From contig NC_073691.1 of the NCBI RefSeq assembly GCF_029784155.1, positions 122,698,714-122,762,713 of the forward strand: a DNA stretch of 64,000 bases, read 5' to 3'. The translations under genes and the position numbers were made by a program. Every line of letters starts with the position of its first letter. Position 1 is the first letter of the stretch. The notes beneath the pieces are model-generated. The model worked only from the letters and a program-made list of their open reading frames with translations, was not told where the DNA came from and did no database searches. Source of the stretch: Uranotaenia lowii (Eukaryota; Arthropoda; Insecta; Diptera; Culicidae). Positions 31,501 through 42,137 of the stretch are shown piece after piece.

Positions 31501-33082
31501 GGTTCATGGGAATTGACCACAGGTCGAACAGATTGATGAGATCAATTCCCAGAAGATGCAATGGCTGCTTGACGATGAAGAACTTGGCACTGCGACGCAC
31601 CCCGTTGACTTCAATATCGCAAGTGCATTCAGCTTGGAGTTTGAGAGGCTGTCCTGATGCTGTGGATGCTCTCACTAACGCCGGTGAAGTCGTCGGCTTC
31701 CCGATTTTCGCCCAAGTTTTCTCCGAAATCACGCTGATATCCGACGCCGTATCCAACTGCAGCTTCACTGGTGTTCCCATAATCTGCACTGTGACGTATT
31801 TCCGTTGCTGTTTGACACTTTTCACTTGCACTGTTTTCGTGGCCGCCGATGGCAGCTTCCTTTTATCACTGTTTGTCTTTTTAGCACTTGCACAGTAGCC
31901 GTCCTTGTGTCCGTAACCACCACATGATTTGCACCGATGGTTGCGGTACGTGCAATCCCTTGCATAGTGCATGGCACCACAACACCAGCAAGGAGAAAAT
32001 GGCCCACTTTTATTGTTTTTGTTTTGGTGTCTATTATAATTTTTGCTCATTTCTCCTTCTGGGTTGTTTTTCTTCTGCCTTTCCGGCCACTTGTTGAAAT
32101 TCTGCTTGCGATTCACCACTTTTGTCGACACTGATTGGGTGGCGATCATCGCAGTGTCGTGTTTGATCGTCATCAGTTTTTGGCACTCATCGGAAATCTG
32201 CTCCAACTTCACGAGACTGTTGTCCCTGATTCGGCTCAAAAGACGGGTGCGGATTTCCCCATCACTATCCGACTTCAATCCACACACGAACATCAAGCAC
32301 TTGAACTCGTCTTCGCTCATTTTTCCCAACTCGAATTCAACGCAAAGACGGTTCACACGACAAGCATAGGCCCTATAATCCTCAGAGGGCTGCTTGGAAA
32401 CTTGTAAACACCGGTAACGGCGGCAGATTAATGACTCCACCGTCCCGAACAAACTTTTCAACTTCCCCACAGTATCATCAAACTTGATTTCTCTCGGCAA
32501 GGCTGGCAAAATAAAACTCAGATATCTTTCGTGCTCAGCCGGACCGAGTTTCCGCAATAACAACCGCACTTTAGCTTCGTCATTCAGGCGAGCTGCATCT
32601 TCCGTAAACAAACCGTCGTAACGAGAGTACCAAGCACCAAAAGTGATCCCACTTTCCGGATCGTAACGAAATTCGTTGATGTTGGTACTCAACGATTCCA
32701 AAATTTGTTCCGGGTTTGGTGCCAATGGAGGTCTGTACTCCTGGGACAGGTTCGAGTGACGTTGCGATACTTCCTGCTGATGCATGATGAATTGTTGCAT
32801 CTGTTGCAGAATCTGCAAAAGCATCGGATCCGTCTGGTACTGCGGGAATGGTTGTTGTTGTTGTTGTTGCTGCTGCTGCTGCTGCTGTTGGAAGTGAGGT
32901 TGTGTTCCCGGGACGATTGATGGAAGCAAAGGTGGACGAATGATTGGATTTCCGTGCTGCTGCTGTTGCACGGGATGCTGCCTGGGTGCATAATCCAAAT
33001 TATTGCCAATTTGGCCATTGGCATTTGCGGGAATCGACGGATTTCTCCCTCCGGATGGTGATCCCATGTGTTCGTCCTCCAT
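28499..33082 (-). CDS. gag-pol: Mag-type Gag-Pol polyprotein
   Basis: A single 1527-residue frame from a true ATG, typical of the Mag/K02A2.6-like Ty3/gypsy lineage in which gag and pol are fused. A Gln-rich region lies near residues 35-80 (uninterrupted Gln run at about 65-77). Gag follows, then CCHC knuckles CWCCGAMHYARDC and CKSCGGYGHKDGYC near 365-395. Then come protease LQLDTASDISVIS near 440, reverse transcriptase with YLDD near 727, RNase H VSADASSVGVG near 870, the integrase zinc region HKGHPG...CKPC from about 1104, and a DDE core with HVDYAGPI near 1164, VSDNGSQF near 1217 and NGQVERF near 1257. The C-terminal tail is Ser/Pro-rich. No disruption is visible. Confidence 0.93.
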   Translation of the reverse strand: MEDEHMGSPSGGRNPSIPANANGQIGNNLDYAPRQHPVQQQQHGNPIIRPPLLPSIVPGTQPHFQQQQQQQQQQQQQPFPQYQTDPMLLQILQQMQQFIMHQQEVSQRHSNLSQEYRPPLAPNPEQILESLSTNINEFRYDPESGITFGAWYSRYDGLFTEDAARLNDEAKVRLLLRKLGPAEHERYLSFILPALPREIKFDDTVGKLKSLFGTVESLICRRYRCLQVSKQPSEDYRAYACRVNRLCVEFELGKMSEDEFKCLMFVCGLKSDSDGEIRTRLLSRIRDNSLVKLEQISDECQKLMTIKHDTAMIATQSVSTKVVNRKQNFNKWPERQKKNNPEGEMSKNYNRHQNKNNKSGPFSPCWCCGAMHYARDCTYRNHRCKSCGGYGHKDGYCASAKKTNSDKRKLPSAATKTVQVKSVKQQRKYVTVQIMGTPVKLQLDTASDISVISEKTWAKIGKPTTSPALVRASTASGQPLKLQAECTCDIEVNGVRRSAKFFIVKQPLHLLGIDLINLFDLWSIPMNQFCNQLTSSCDLGNAIKAAFPEVFSDVPGLCTKAKVKLTLRDGQSAVFRPKRPVAYAMYSTVDKELDRLEHANIITPVEYSAWAAPIVVVRKASGAIRICGDYSTGLNNALEANQYPLPLPQDIFAKLSNCTIFSKLDLSDAFLQVEVDESSRELLTINTHRGLYRYNRLSPGVKAAPGAFQQLVDTMLAGLKNTLGYLDDVLIGGADEEEHNRNLKAALQRFQEYGFTIKAEKCSFGSQQIKYLGHLIDKHGLRPDPAKIDVIRNLPPPTDVTGVRSFLGAINYYGRFVPAMRTLRYPLDELLKGNKQFNWSADCQKAFDQFKTILASDLLLTHYSPELPIVVSADASSVGVGATISHKFPDGSVKVIQHASRALTAAEQAYGQPDREGLALVFACTKFHKMLYGRSFTLQTDHAPLLRIFGSKKGIPTYTANRLQRWALQLLLYNFHIEYISTDKFGNADVLSRLINNHIKPDEDYIIASVNLEEDLGSVVANSARQIPLNFKAIQDATQSDPVLGEVFRFTLNGWPKSRKLIPDHEVQRFFDRQDSLSIVQGCVMFAERIAIPSKFRNQCLQQMHKGHPGIQRMKSIARSFLYWPSLDADIVEFVSSCKPCAMVAKSPPLSSSQPWPKPEKPWQRLHVDYAGPIEGDYFLLLVDSFSKWVEIVKTNRTTSAATIGILRGIFARFGMPITLVSDNGSQFTSTEFATFCVENAIHHVTTAPYHPQSNGQVERFVDTFKRSLRKIREGKASIQQALDTFLLTYRTTPNPVTGQSPADLIFGRPIRTCLELLRPPPTPNVPERQLEGKVRCFKQHDSVYAQLHSKNTWRWAAGIVLERVGRVMYNVWIEDSRMCRIHVNQMRSRSSSDTLTPDVPVDSNDQMLPLDILLREHNLQLPSAPSKTNVSSQRHSSPNVSNPGAPSHHSTPVQALHPENKASSPSNDASSLSASVPSSSSPSSTTTTRNSSGFRTAIETLPAVQQPRRSSRVRRAPQWFDPYQIY

Positions 33083-33136
33083 CCTTCGCCTTTTTCTGCT
33101 AGGGCCGGGAATTTTTTTTTCTCACTTCGCGCACAA

Positions 33137-33154
33137 CCGATTATCTCGTCGCCA
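33137..33154 (-). other. Mag-type element primer binding site
   Basis: One base inside the 5' LTR the minus strand reads TGGCGACGAGATAATCGG. The TGG start is diagnostic; the tRNA partner is not assigned with confidence. Confidence 0.6.
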
Positions 33155-33155
33155 C

Positions 33156-33423
33156 TTTTATGTTCCGAGCGGAGGTGACCGTGATATTAAATAACGGAAC
33201 ATAAAACACGGGGTTTAACTTAAAACCATTGTATTATAAAACGAACTTTTTGGACTTAATAAAAACGTGAACATTAGTGTGTCGCGACGGAAACTAAAGT
33301 GGATATAAACATAAACATAACATTAACATCTCTTTCTCTCACTCATGCTGTCTCCACTGACGAGAGCTGTCAGCTGCCGTCAGTGAGCCCAGTGCTCGCG
33401 TAGGTTTGTTCATGGCCCCAACA
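33156..33423 (-). repeat. Mag-type element 5' LTR
   Basis: 268 bp, reads as identical to 28222-28489, followed by GGTAT. It would carry the promoter. On the minus strand the LTR includes a CTGACGG...CCGTCAGT-like inverted motif region and AT-rich 3' sequence. Confidence 0.85.
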
Positions 33424-34150
33424 GGTATTAAAGGGAATTTTTCGATTGCTTTGATGCTTTGATTTAGCAGAATTCTTCAACCAAGTTTGCTCACAACACA
33501 CATTAGAAAGAAAATGAGGAGCGCTGAGTGAAAAAAGGTCATCACTTTCAGCGAAATTTCTATTACTTTATCGTAGCCTGATGTTGCCTGATTTTTTTTT
33601 CACCAGTTCCCTGATTTTTGAAAAAAAATGTTGGCAACCCTGCATCAATCGGACTACGCATCGGGGCGTGGCTAAAAGTGATAGATACAAGGGAACGGGA
33701 AACGAGCGAGGGAAGGGTGCGAGGCAATGTTCACTCGGTCCGTCGGGCAACGATCGCTCGTGTGCATTCGTGTAAGCTTCGTTCTGTTGTTTCGTTGGCG
33801 TGATTTTATTCCTGCGAGGCATGGAAAACATCAATGCAGAACTGTTCTCTTCGTTTTGCGTGCAATCACGTAATGATTGAAACGAAGATAAAATCAATCT
33901 GCACACAACAAGTTAAACTCGGAAGAAATCAGCCGAATGATTCCTTCCGAAGCGAGTTTACGCACCCCTGTTCACAGCACCCGCTGATATGGGTTCTTTC
34001 CGCGATGCCAGGTAAATGTTTGACGTTTTGTAGTTAGGAAAAAAGGTAAACAAAAGGATGTAAATTTCCGATGAATTTAAAACTCATTTTACTACGGCTT
34101 TTTACTTCAGAGATCTCTTAAAAAGTAAGTAGAATAAACTTTTAGGTCTT
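33424..34150. other. Intronic spacer right of the Mag-type element
   Basis: Contains the right arm of the split hairpin (33430-33470), GCCTGA-type short repeats, and a GC-richer block at 33640-34020. That block ends in GATGCCAG followed by GTAAATG, a donor-like site on the plus strand. No protein family is recognised in it. Confidence 0.4.
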
Positions 34151-34153
34151 CTT

Positions 34154-34351
34154 CTAGTGGGGCTTGTGATATAGCTCAGTTGGCAAGTCTGTTGTCTCCT
34201 GAGCCGATGTCCACGAGTTCGAGCTCAAGAGTAAACATCGAACACAATTGTACCGGATAAGTTTTTCAATAACGATCCGCCAACTGCAAAGTTGATAATG
34301 TCGCGAATGCCATAAATATGATAAAACGGCTATAATCGAAACAAAAAAAAA
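34154..34351 (+). mobile_element. tRNA-derived SINE, full-length copy
   Basis: Head with A-box-like ATAGCTCAGTTGGCAAGT and B-box-like GAGTTCGAGCTC, a body containing CCGCCAACTGC and GCGAATGCCATAAA, and a tail GAAACAAAAAAAAA. It is flanked by the 8-bp duplication GTCTTCTT (34146-34153, 34352-34359). Two further copies of the family lie at 40560-40728 and 51679-51770. Confidence 0.8.
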
Positions 34352-34359
34352 GTCTTCTT

Positions 34360-35318
34360 TTTTTTTAAAAAATATTGATAGCTACTAAGCGATCAATTGA
34401 GTTTCAAAAACTGGTGTTTTCTTGCGATTGAAAACACACCTAAGTATTTTAAAAGTTTCTGAATGAAAAAGTAATATTTTCACAAAAACATTCATTAAAA
34501 AAAAAATTGGAGATATTTGTAAGCTAAATTTACGAAAGTTCTGTTTTGGAAAGCATTCAAACTAGAAAAAAACCTGGTTGAAAAAACTGGAATTTTATCC
34601 TGTTTTCTGAGTATCCAAAGTATCAAATTTGATGGTTTTTTCTGGAATCAATGGAGTGTTTGAGTTGTTTTTTGTACTGGAAGAAGATTTAAAATGATTT
34701 TAGGTTTTTTTATAGATTTATGTAAGAGTGGTATTTCATTTATGAAAAATGCACTTCTGGAATATCTGCTCTTATGTGAGAGCTGTTTGCACATTTGTCG
34801 AAATTTTTTATAAAAAAATCAAATGTGTTTCTGTCGGCGTGTCTTGCAAGTACCTTTTCATGACAAAATTTTGCCCAATAATTATTAAAAGATAACATTA
34901 GGAGCTAATTCCTTTTTAAGTATATGTCTGTTCCTAAAAGCTTCCCAAATTCTCTAAACTCTTGTATGGAGCACTTTGTAGCGCTACTGTTTGGTTAATA
35001 TCTCAGATTATCTTGTCGAACTCATTAATTTGAATCAATTAAACAATTCAGAGTGTCCATAAAAATTTATTTGAATATGGTCGTTAGAAGAAAAAAAAAT
35101 GAGTCAATTTTGAATTGAAAACAAACGCAACTGAATATGTCCAGCAAACCAGCTAGCTGCATGTAAACTTTCAACAATCGTGCTTTGTTCAAATGTTAAT
35201 GTATGCTAAACTGTTTTGCCATCAGAGAGGAGCGAATCGAGCTGAAGTCAAGGTTACCAAGTCAGCTGTGAGCTGAATAGAAAACGGAAATGATGTTTTT
35301 CGCTTTCGTAGAACTCAC
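34360..35318 (-). other. BNIP3 intron 2, distal part
   Basis: AT-rich intron ending at the exon 2 donor. Nothing else supportable is seen. Confidence 0.5.
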
Positions 35319-35590
35319 CCTATTCAGATAGTTGATGTAGACGCCTTTCAGTTCTTCCTCGGCTGTGGCGAGTTCGTTGTTTGGACTGTTGGGCGGTGAT
35401 TTGGGACTTCCTCGGGGTGAATCTCGCCGGGAACTGGTTAACGATGCCACCCGACTCGATTCCTTCGATTCTCGCTGGGCCTCACGTAGCAGTCTGATGT
35501 ATTCTTCTACCGAGGTGAACGGAAGTGGCGTCGTCCGGTCCGGACTTTTGGGGCATGTGTTGGTATTGGACGACAGCTCGATCCAGGATT
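35319..35590 (-). CDS. BNIP3: BNIP3-like mitophagy receptor, exon 2 (LIR motif)
   Basis: A 272-base exon with acceptor TAATATTTTCAG and donor GTGAGT. It begins two bases into a Glu codon, matching the phase of exon 1, and ends at a codon boundary after Arg. It encodes ESWIELSS, whose WxxL is the LC3/Atg8-interacting motif that recruits autophagosomes to mitochondria. SVEEYIRLLREAQRES follows, matching the BNIP3 homology segment, then a Ser/Pro-rich stretch (SPRGSPKSPPNSP) likely to be phosphorylated, and an acidic helix ending in VYINYLNR. Codon use is GC-rich, in contrast with the introns. Identification rests on the LIR, the EAQRES block and the exons downstream. Confidence 0.9.
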
Positions 35591-37200
35591 CTGAAAATAT
35601 TACACACGCACAGAAAATGGGAGCGATTAGTTTATATCAGATGAAATTTAAATTCAATTATCAAAAACCACAGAAAACATTTCCCAGAGTGTCAACTTTC
35701 AAACGGCGAAGCCACCAATTTCCTTCTTCAGCTAAAAGTTGTTTACGTTTCATCAGTCAAGGTCGAAGCGCCGGTACGCAAAGTTAACTTGTATATATGC
35801 AATGTTCATGCGCAAGGCGCCTCAGTAAGCAAATGCCTGCGTCTGATCGACTTAGTATCGCAATATAAATACGTGTCTTAGCGTCAAGTTTTTGCAACAC
35901 GTTCTCACGCAGACAGGTTTAATATTGTAATTATTTCATTTCGACGACTCCTCCTTATTGCTCGTACGCGAGAGGTGTTCCTGTTTTGTTTGAACTAACA
36001 ACTGTAGGAGGATGATCAGCACAATTTGAATAGGAACGGTAGCAGAATTCGATCACGTACCTACCAAGTAGAGTTTCAGACCGTTAGAATTGCATAGGTC
36101 AGTTTTTGCTATCGACTTTAATTTTACACGGGAATGTTCGGGTTTTTGTGAGATAAAACTTCAAGTAGCACTCTTATATGTGTTATAAGCCTACTTGATT
36201 GAATAAATCTACTGAATCAAAGCAATCTACTTTTCTTTTAATTGAGTAGGGAAAAGCTTCCGGGAAGCTACTTCCAAGACCATAATTCTTCTGGGGGCAT
36301 AAAACCTCCTCACTTTTTATTCTAGTTTTCTTTTTTTCAATTGATTTCATTTGCATACAATAGTAAAGTATTACAATAGTAAAGTTTAACAATCTTTTCT
36401 TCACTCTTCATAATTTTAGGGCTCAGTTTTTGGGGAGGTGGTTAGCGGCATGTGGCGGCGGTGATGGCTGTAGCCGAGGTGGCTGGTAGAGAGGGCAAAA
36501 AAAATGGTTTGGGGATATGGGAGTTATTCAGCAAACATTAGCGACACCATGTCCTCCTCTATTAGGGAGAATGACCGTAGTGTTAAATTCCAGAAAAAAA
36601 AACATGTTCTTCATAGTGACAGTAATTTTTAAAGTGAGGAACTTGACATTTTTTGAGCCTCCAGTGAGATTACTCTCTGTAAAGGAGGTATTGAAGAATT
36701 TATCGATCTTCGGCTGGTTCAGCGATCGAGTTTTGGTTTTCCCATTACACTAGGGAGTGCGTTAAATTAGTCCTCACTCCTCAGCAAGATTATTAGATCA
36801 CAAGGTTCTCTGACCTTGTCAGTAAGAAGGCGAGGAGAACACGGTGAGGTGCAGTGAGTTTGTTTGTAAACCTCGGAAAATTTGTTCGAACTGAGGGCTT
36901 TGCTGGTAAACAAACTCCACGAACTCCATGGTAGCCAAATCAAAAATGCTGAATCGTGAGTTTCTCATATCGTTACACCTCCTATATATACACACCTTAG
37001 TCCTCAGTTGGACTGTAACTTGTCGTTTGAAAATGGCTCTATTTCTTATGAGTTTTAAGTGTTGTGGTACATTGTTGTACTTCATTTTGGTATAATTCTC
37101 TGGAGATCTCTTCATATGCTCGATGTTTGCCCTTATTTGTGTTAGATTTCCTATCGACCGTGTTAGAAAACTAGGATCTTAATACAACACGGTGTATTTA
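35591..37200 (-). other. BNIP3 intron 1, first part
   Basis: Intronic sequence. Near 36190-36250 is a copy of the ATCAAAGCAATC palindromic repeat. A G-rich GGTGG/GGCGG patch at 36430-36500 and an ORF-poor AT-rich remainder show no gene. Confidence 0.5.
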
Positions 37201-37213
37201 GATGTTTAAATGA

Positions 37214-37458
37214 TGTTTAAAGCCACCGACCGTGGCCTAGAGGATAGCGTTCAAGTCTATTAAGCCAGAGGTCATGAGATCGAGTCTCGGTCACGGCATA
37301 CATAGTACTCTTTCTGTGGGCTGGTGGTGTTAGCATTAGTAAGATGCTAGCCATTATATCCTTGAAAGATGTACGCTTTAGTCTTAAGTAGAATTCAGAT
37401 CTCTTCAAAGAAACATGAAGTTTCACTGAGATCCTATATGTGTGTGTTCGTTTTAAAA
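37214..37458 (+). mobile_element. tRNA-derived SINE, second family
   Basis: A-box-like CGTGGCCTAGAGGATAGCG at 37231 and B-box-like GGTCATGAGATCGAGTCTC at 37270 start the element. The body CTGGTGGTGTTAGCATTAGT follows. It is flanked by the duplication ATGTTTAAATGA (37202-37213 and 37459-37470). Confidence 0.7.
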
Positions 37459-37470
37459 ATGTTTAAATGA

Positions 37471-39440
37471 AAAGAAAAAACAGTTACTGCAATTTCTTCA
37501 GAAATGGAAAATTTAGCCTATTCCGAATCATTTTCAGGCAAAACAAAAAGATTTGGTCGGTGAATCCCCATACGTTTTATTTTCTTAAAGATTTGTAGGC
37601 CATATTTATAAATTTTTATCTGTAAAATTATTCCAGTGCAATGGAATAGTTTTTTTTTAATTTTCATTCAAGTTTTTGTTATTTTGAAACCTTGAAAATT
37701 GACAAAGTTTCGAAAGATTAGTGATTTTGATCTTCTGAAAAACTTATTTCCATATGAAAATTCTATTTAAAATTTATTATTTGGAATATCCTTCTTATAA
37801 TTAGTTTTATCCAAATGTTAGATGAATTTATAATCTTATATGTCTATCTTGGAAAACAAATTCTGGATAAATGAAATTTTTAGATACATGAATAACAACA
37901 GTCCAACACCCTTTGATTGGTTTCCAACGAAATATTAAAAATCTTTTCTTATTTTTAACTTTTTTACTGAAATATTTCTACAATATTTGTAGACTCTGAT
38001 GTGTATGAATACGCACTTTGGGAAAAAATCTAATTTTGGATAATATCACTCGTTTATGGCATTTTTTTAATTTTGTTTACCTCAGATAAAATTCAAACAT
38101 TCAGAACAGTTTTCAATAGAATTTTAAAAATAAAAATTAGTTAAAATGAAAGTATTCGCACTGAAATCAATATATCTTCTTACATAACATAAATTTAAAT
38201 TTTTTCTCATATTGAAGGAGAATACATTTTCGATCAATCAATTTTGCTTAATAATTTAAGTACTGTTGCTATTTAAACTGATGATGAACAAAACGATAAA
38301 AAACGTTTTTTTTTCAGGAGAACTTTCAATTTTGTCGACGGTTCTAGACCAGATTTATGCATTTTAAAATTTTTAGTTTTTATAGTTTTTTATGGTTCGT
38401 TCAAACCAATGATTTCTAGAGGTTTTATCATAATAGGTATAAAATTGTAGAAGTTATGATTGTTTTATTATATCATTAATGCTTCATTAATGTTCTATTA
38501 GTTCCTCAGTGAACAGTAGAATAACTAAAATTAGTAAGGGATAAACAAAATATGATGAATCCTAGGCGCTGTAGGCTAGCTTGCTATTGATCATTTGTAA
38601 TTCACTTTTGCCAACAAGACTGTTGATATATGTACATTTGAGATTGACAAAAATATAAAAATACATTTTCTGAAAAAAAAATTGGAATTTATCACAGTTT
38701 TAGACTAGATTCATCCATTAAAAAGATTATTTCCTAAGAACTTTAAAGTTTTATTTAAAACAAAGAATTCAAAAGGTTATTGAAATAATATAGTGTGTTG
38801 GAAACTGTAGAAGCTTAGATTAATTAACTTTAACTGTATTGCTAGTTCTATGAATGAAAATGGAAGAATGACAGTGTACACCAGGGTTACTAAGATTGGG
38901 CTAGAAAAAAATTAAGATAAAACTTTTAATGAAACTCCAGGCCTATAATGATCATTGTATCAAAGGAAAGTAACATGCTAAATTTAAGATAGATTGAACT
39001 GCTGAAGCGATTTGCATTGAGTCTGAAGTGCGAACGGAGACATTTTACTCAGGAGAAGTATAAAAACAGATTTCTCATCAAAAATTGTTTTTAAAGGATT
39101 GTTTATTTTTGAATATTCATTATCTTATTATTATTCGATCAATCGAAAACGCTCACTGATGAAAATAGTTAGTTGCTATCGAAGAACCGTTTTCCGAACT
39201 GTTCTTATATATTACCTAGTTGATTAAAATTGAATCTTTCGATTGCTTTGAATAAATACCTAGCTCTGATTATAACAATTGTCGTAATGATCTCTGTTTT
39301 AAGTTCTTCAAATTAAACTGAAAAGAATGATTGTAGTCCAATAGCAAGATGCATTGAAATGACAAAATTTCAACTTAACATGTAAATGAATCAAAAACTT
39401 GCCAACCATCAAATTTATTTTTAATCAGTAAGATCATTTA
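37471..39440 (-). other. AT-rich intron sequence
   Basis: About 2 kb of AT-rich sequence with only short open frames. A fragment of the palindromic repeat core lies near 39235. No supported gene. Confidence 0.5.
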
Positions 39441-39800
39441 CTTTGTAACTGAGAACACACAATGTGTGTTCAGTTATGATGAAACCCCACGAATGGATGG
39501 GTCATTTTCCCCACGTTCACAGTTTGTGATGATCAGAATGTTGAACCCCTTCACGTGGCTTATTTGCTGGATGATCTCCACGTCAGGTCAACGTGATGAT
39601 GACGATGCAGGGGATGCCAACGCCACGAACAACAACATTTCAGCAGAACCCTCTGGACTTTTGGACGCCTCGTCTGGCTTACATTCGCAATTGATATACA
39701 CATGTAGGATTGTAGGGGCATGAATCGGTACATGGCCGTGGAAACGGGAGGGTTTTAAGGTTTACTACTTTCCTCCTCCCATGGGGGTCCAGGAAAGCAA
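39440..39800 (+). other. GC-richer island in BNIP3 intron 1
   Basis: A compact block with much higher GC than its surroundings. It has an 85-codon frame at 39466-39723 (GQRDDDDAGDANATNNN is part) and a CA-rich promoter-like flank. The codons resemble no known family. It may be a regulatory element or a non-coding RNA exon. Confidence 0.25.
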
Positions 39801-40548
39801 GTGAGGTGTTTTACTCTTAACAAATATTTTGAACAACAAATATATGAAAAAATAAATTTAAAATCATCCTAGGTTATTGAAATCTATTTAGCTTACCGTT
39901 TTAGAGATTTTAGGAGGTTTTTTAAAAGTTTCTATTTAATTTAAAAAACCTTTTAATGTAAAAGAATTAAAAAATGAGTATGTGAAAAGTATTAAGAAAT
40001 ATTCGTTTCGATGTCGTTTGACCAAAAATATCCTAGAAAAACATAGCTCACCAAAAAAACCTAACCAACCCCCACCCTCCTCCTCCATGAGGCTCTCATC
40101 CTACGTCCCTGTGTCGGTACAATTCACAGATAGTCTGGAAACTGATGATGACGAGATGCTGATACGGTGTTGTTGTTGTGGTTACGTTACAGCATGACGC
40201 TCGCTGTACCGTTTTGCATGGGAATTTTGAAATGGAAACTGAATGATAACCCTGCATCCGAAGTCTCAACCTCTGATTGAATCAAATATTTTCCGTTTAA
40301 ATTTAGATGCAACGAACGGGTAAAAAACTGCGCATAGTACTTTCAGTTAGCTTTAGCTGCTGCTTCGCCCATGATTGAGTTAACTCAATAGGGTTTGAAG
40401 CCGGCATAAGGTTTAAATTGGAAAAAAATGCTGCAATGTATATTGACAAAATTATCAATTATACTGGTATGATGCCATGATAACAAAAGTATACCTTAGG
40501 AAAGAAGAATACCTTAAAATAGGAAAAATACCTTACAATATTAAAAAC
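39800..40548 (-). other. Intron sequence with small GC-richer patch
   Basis: Mostly AT-rich. A C-rich, then GTTGTTGTTGTGG patch at 40060-40210 has the character of the 39440-39800 island. No gene is recognised. Confidence 0.4.
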
Positions 40549-40559
40549 TCGTCTATTCA

Positions 40560-40728
40560 TTTTTTTTTTTTTTGTTTCGATTATAGTCGTTTTACCATCT
40601 TTATGGCATTCGCGACTTTATCAACGTTACAGTTGGCGGATCGTTATTGAGAAACTATCCGGTACAACTGTGTTCGATGTTTACTCTTGGGCTCGAACTC
40701 GCGGACATCGGCTTAGGAGACAACAGAT
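40560..40728 (-). mobile_element. tRNA-derived SINE, 5'-truncated copy
   Basis: A minus-strand copy of the 34154-34351 family with its poly(A) tail at 40560-40573 (T run). The A-box region is missing. It is flanked by the 11-bp duplication TCGTCTATTCA (40549-40559 and 40729-40739), so the truncation happened on insertion. Confidence 0.8.
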
Positions 40729-40833
40729 TCGTCTATTCAATTATCCAGCTATATTCCTGTTTCCGGACAATTTAGGTTTTCCATTATTTTCAGTTTTGTT
40801 GATTAACCCTTATTAGCAAACAAAAAGAGCATA

Positions 40834-42137
40834 AAGCATGGATCACGCCAAATCTGGACGCACTGTTTATTATACCATAGCGCTCCTAGTTGTCGGATCT
40901 GTAATTTTTTGACAGTACTTGGTTCGAAAATGTTTTTTTCTATCAGTGCTGAAAATTTCATTACGATTCGTTTTGTTCCAAAAAAGTTACACGTGGTGGA
41001 AGCCGCGAGACGAAAATTAATTTTGGACACTCACGTCAAAAACCAGACGTGGCTGGGTTCAAAAATCGCGAAATCGTTAAAAAAAATTGGTTAAATCAAC
41101 CGTGTGCAGCGTTCTCAAACGTTTCCGTGAGGTACATAATATCGATCGACTGGTTAATACCAAGCGTCATTGTGGAATTAAGGATCCGAAACTGTATTTG
41201 AAGGTGTTGAGAACGATCAAGGCAAACACAGAGTAGTCGGACTACGACATCACCAAGAAACTCAACACCAACCGGTGCACCGTCAGAAGGATTCGTCTAC
41301 GCGAAGGGATAGCAACCAAACCGGACATTGGAGTAGAAATTAGTGGCCAAAGGACGTGCCCGACAGTTATACAACAAGATTCCAACGAAGTTCGACGGAT
41401 GCATCCTCATGGATGACGAAACGTACGTGAAAATAAATTTTGGGCAGCTTCCTGGCCAAAAATTTTATAAAGCCACTGCAGTGGTGCACTGCACTGGTCG
41501 GGTGATGTCCCTGGCAAGTTCGAATTCGTTTTTGCTGATAAGTTTGCAAGAAAGTGTTTGGTCTGGCAAGGTTTTGCAGCTGCGGACGAAAAACCCCGGT
41601 TTTTGTGAAAAACAAGACCATGGACTCCGGAATGTACAATGAGGAGTGCCTGAAAAACATTTTTTTATTTCGTACATTAGATCTCACAAAAGACCAGTAA
41701 AGTTTTCGCCAGATTTGGCAAACTGCCACTACAGCAAAGAGGTACTACAGTGGTATCGGGCCAACTGGTGAATTTTGTCGAAAAAGACATCAACCCACCC
41801 AACTGCCCTCAATTCCGCCCTATCGACAAATTTTGGGTCATTATCAAGCAGAAGATGAAGAAGAGTGGTAGAACAACTCGGAATGGAACAGAGATGAAGA
41901 GATTGTGGAACAAAATGGCCGCTGAGGTCAGCAAACAGGGTGTCCAAACTTAGATGAGTGGTACTCGACGAAAAGTTCGAAAATTCATCAAAACAACATC
42001 GGAATAATTTTTTCATTATTTTTCCTTTAAAGTGCAATAAAAACCCTACATTTTAAGTACAAAATATTTTTATTTCGTTCACATAGCTCCGAGATAGACC
42101 CTCTTTAAGGCGTTCAGATTTTTAGTGATCCATGCTT
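40834..42137 (+). mobile_element. Decayed Tc1/mariner transposon
   Basis: A 1.3-kb element with inverted ends AAGCATGGATCAC at both termini and flanking TA. Inside is a broken transposase in the plus direction. Confidence 0.8.
40909..41960 (+). pseudogene. Tc1/mariner transposase pseudogene
   Basis: Sense blocks in several frames give the transposase order. A helix-turn-helix N-terminus (LGSKIAKSLKKIG, then VLKRFREVHNIDRL) is followed by TVRRIRLREGI, the first catalytic Asp in ILMDDETYVKINF near 41400, and the C-terminal NCPQFRPIDKFWVIIKQKMK near 41810 with MKRLWNKMAAEVSKQGVQ. Stops (for example TAG near 41233) and frame changes separate the blocks, so no functional enzyme is made. The family would be a cut-and-paste DDE transposase. 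Confidence 0.8.

Larger units (their letters stand above)
28222..33423 (-). mobile_element. Complete Mag-type Ty3/gypsy LTR retrotransposon
   Basis: A 5.2-kb minus-strand element with two 268-bp LTRs that read as identical, a 5-bp duplication GGTAT (28217-28221 and 33424-33428), a primer site, one gag-pol frame of 1527 codons, and a polypurine tract. It has no env. LTR identity and the intact frame indicate recent insertion. Confidence 0.9.

Noticed and set aside
33580..34020. Host first exon ending in GCCAG followed by GTAAATG
   Set aside because: A donor-like site exists but no family, promoter or partner exon could be supported; left as a note in the spacer.
35365..35787. 140-codon plus-strand frame
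   Set aside because: Antisense of BNIP3 exon 2, which has splice sites, phase and family motifs on the other strand.
41367..42037. Minus-strand frames of about 100-120 codons
   Set aside because: Opposite the decayed mariner transposase, whose conserved motifs are on the plus strand.
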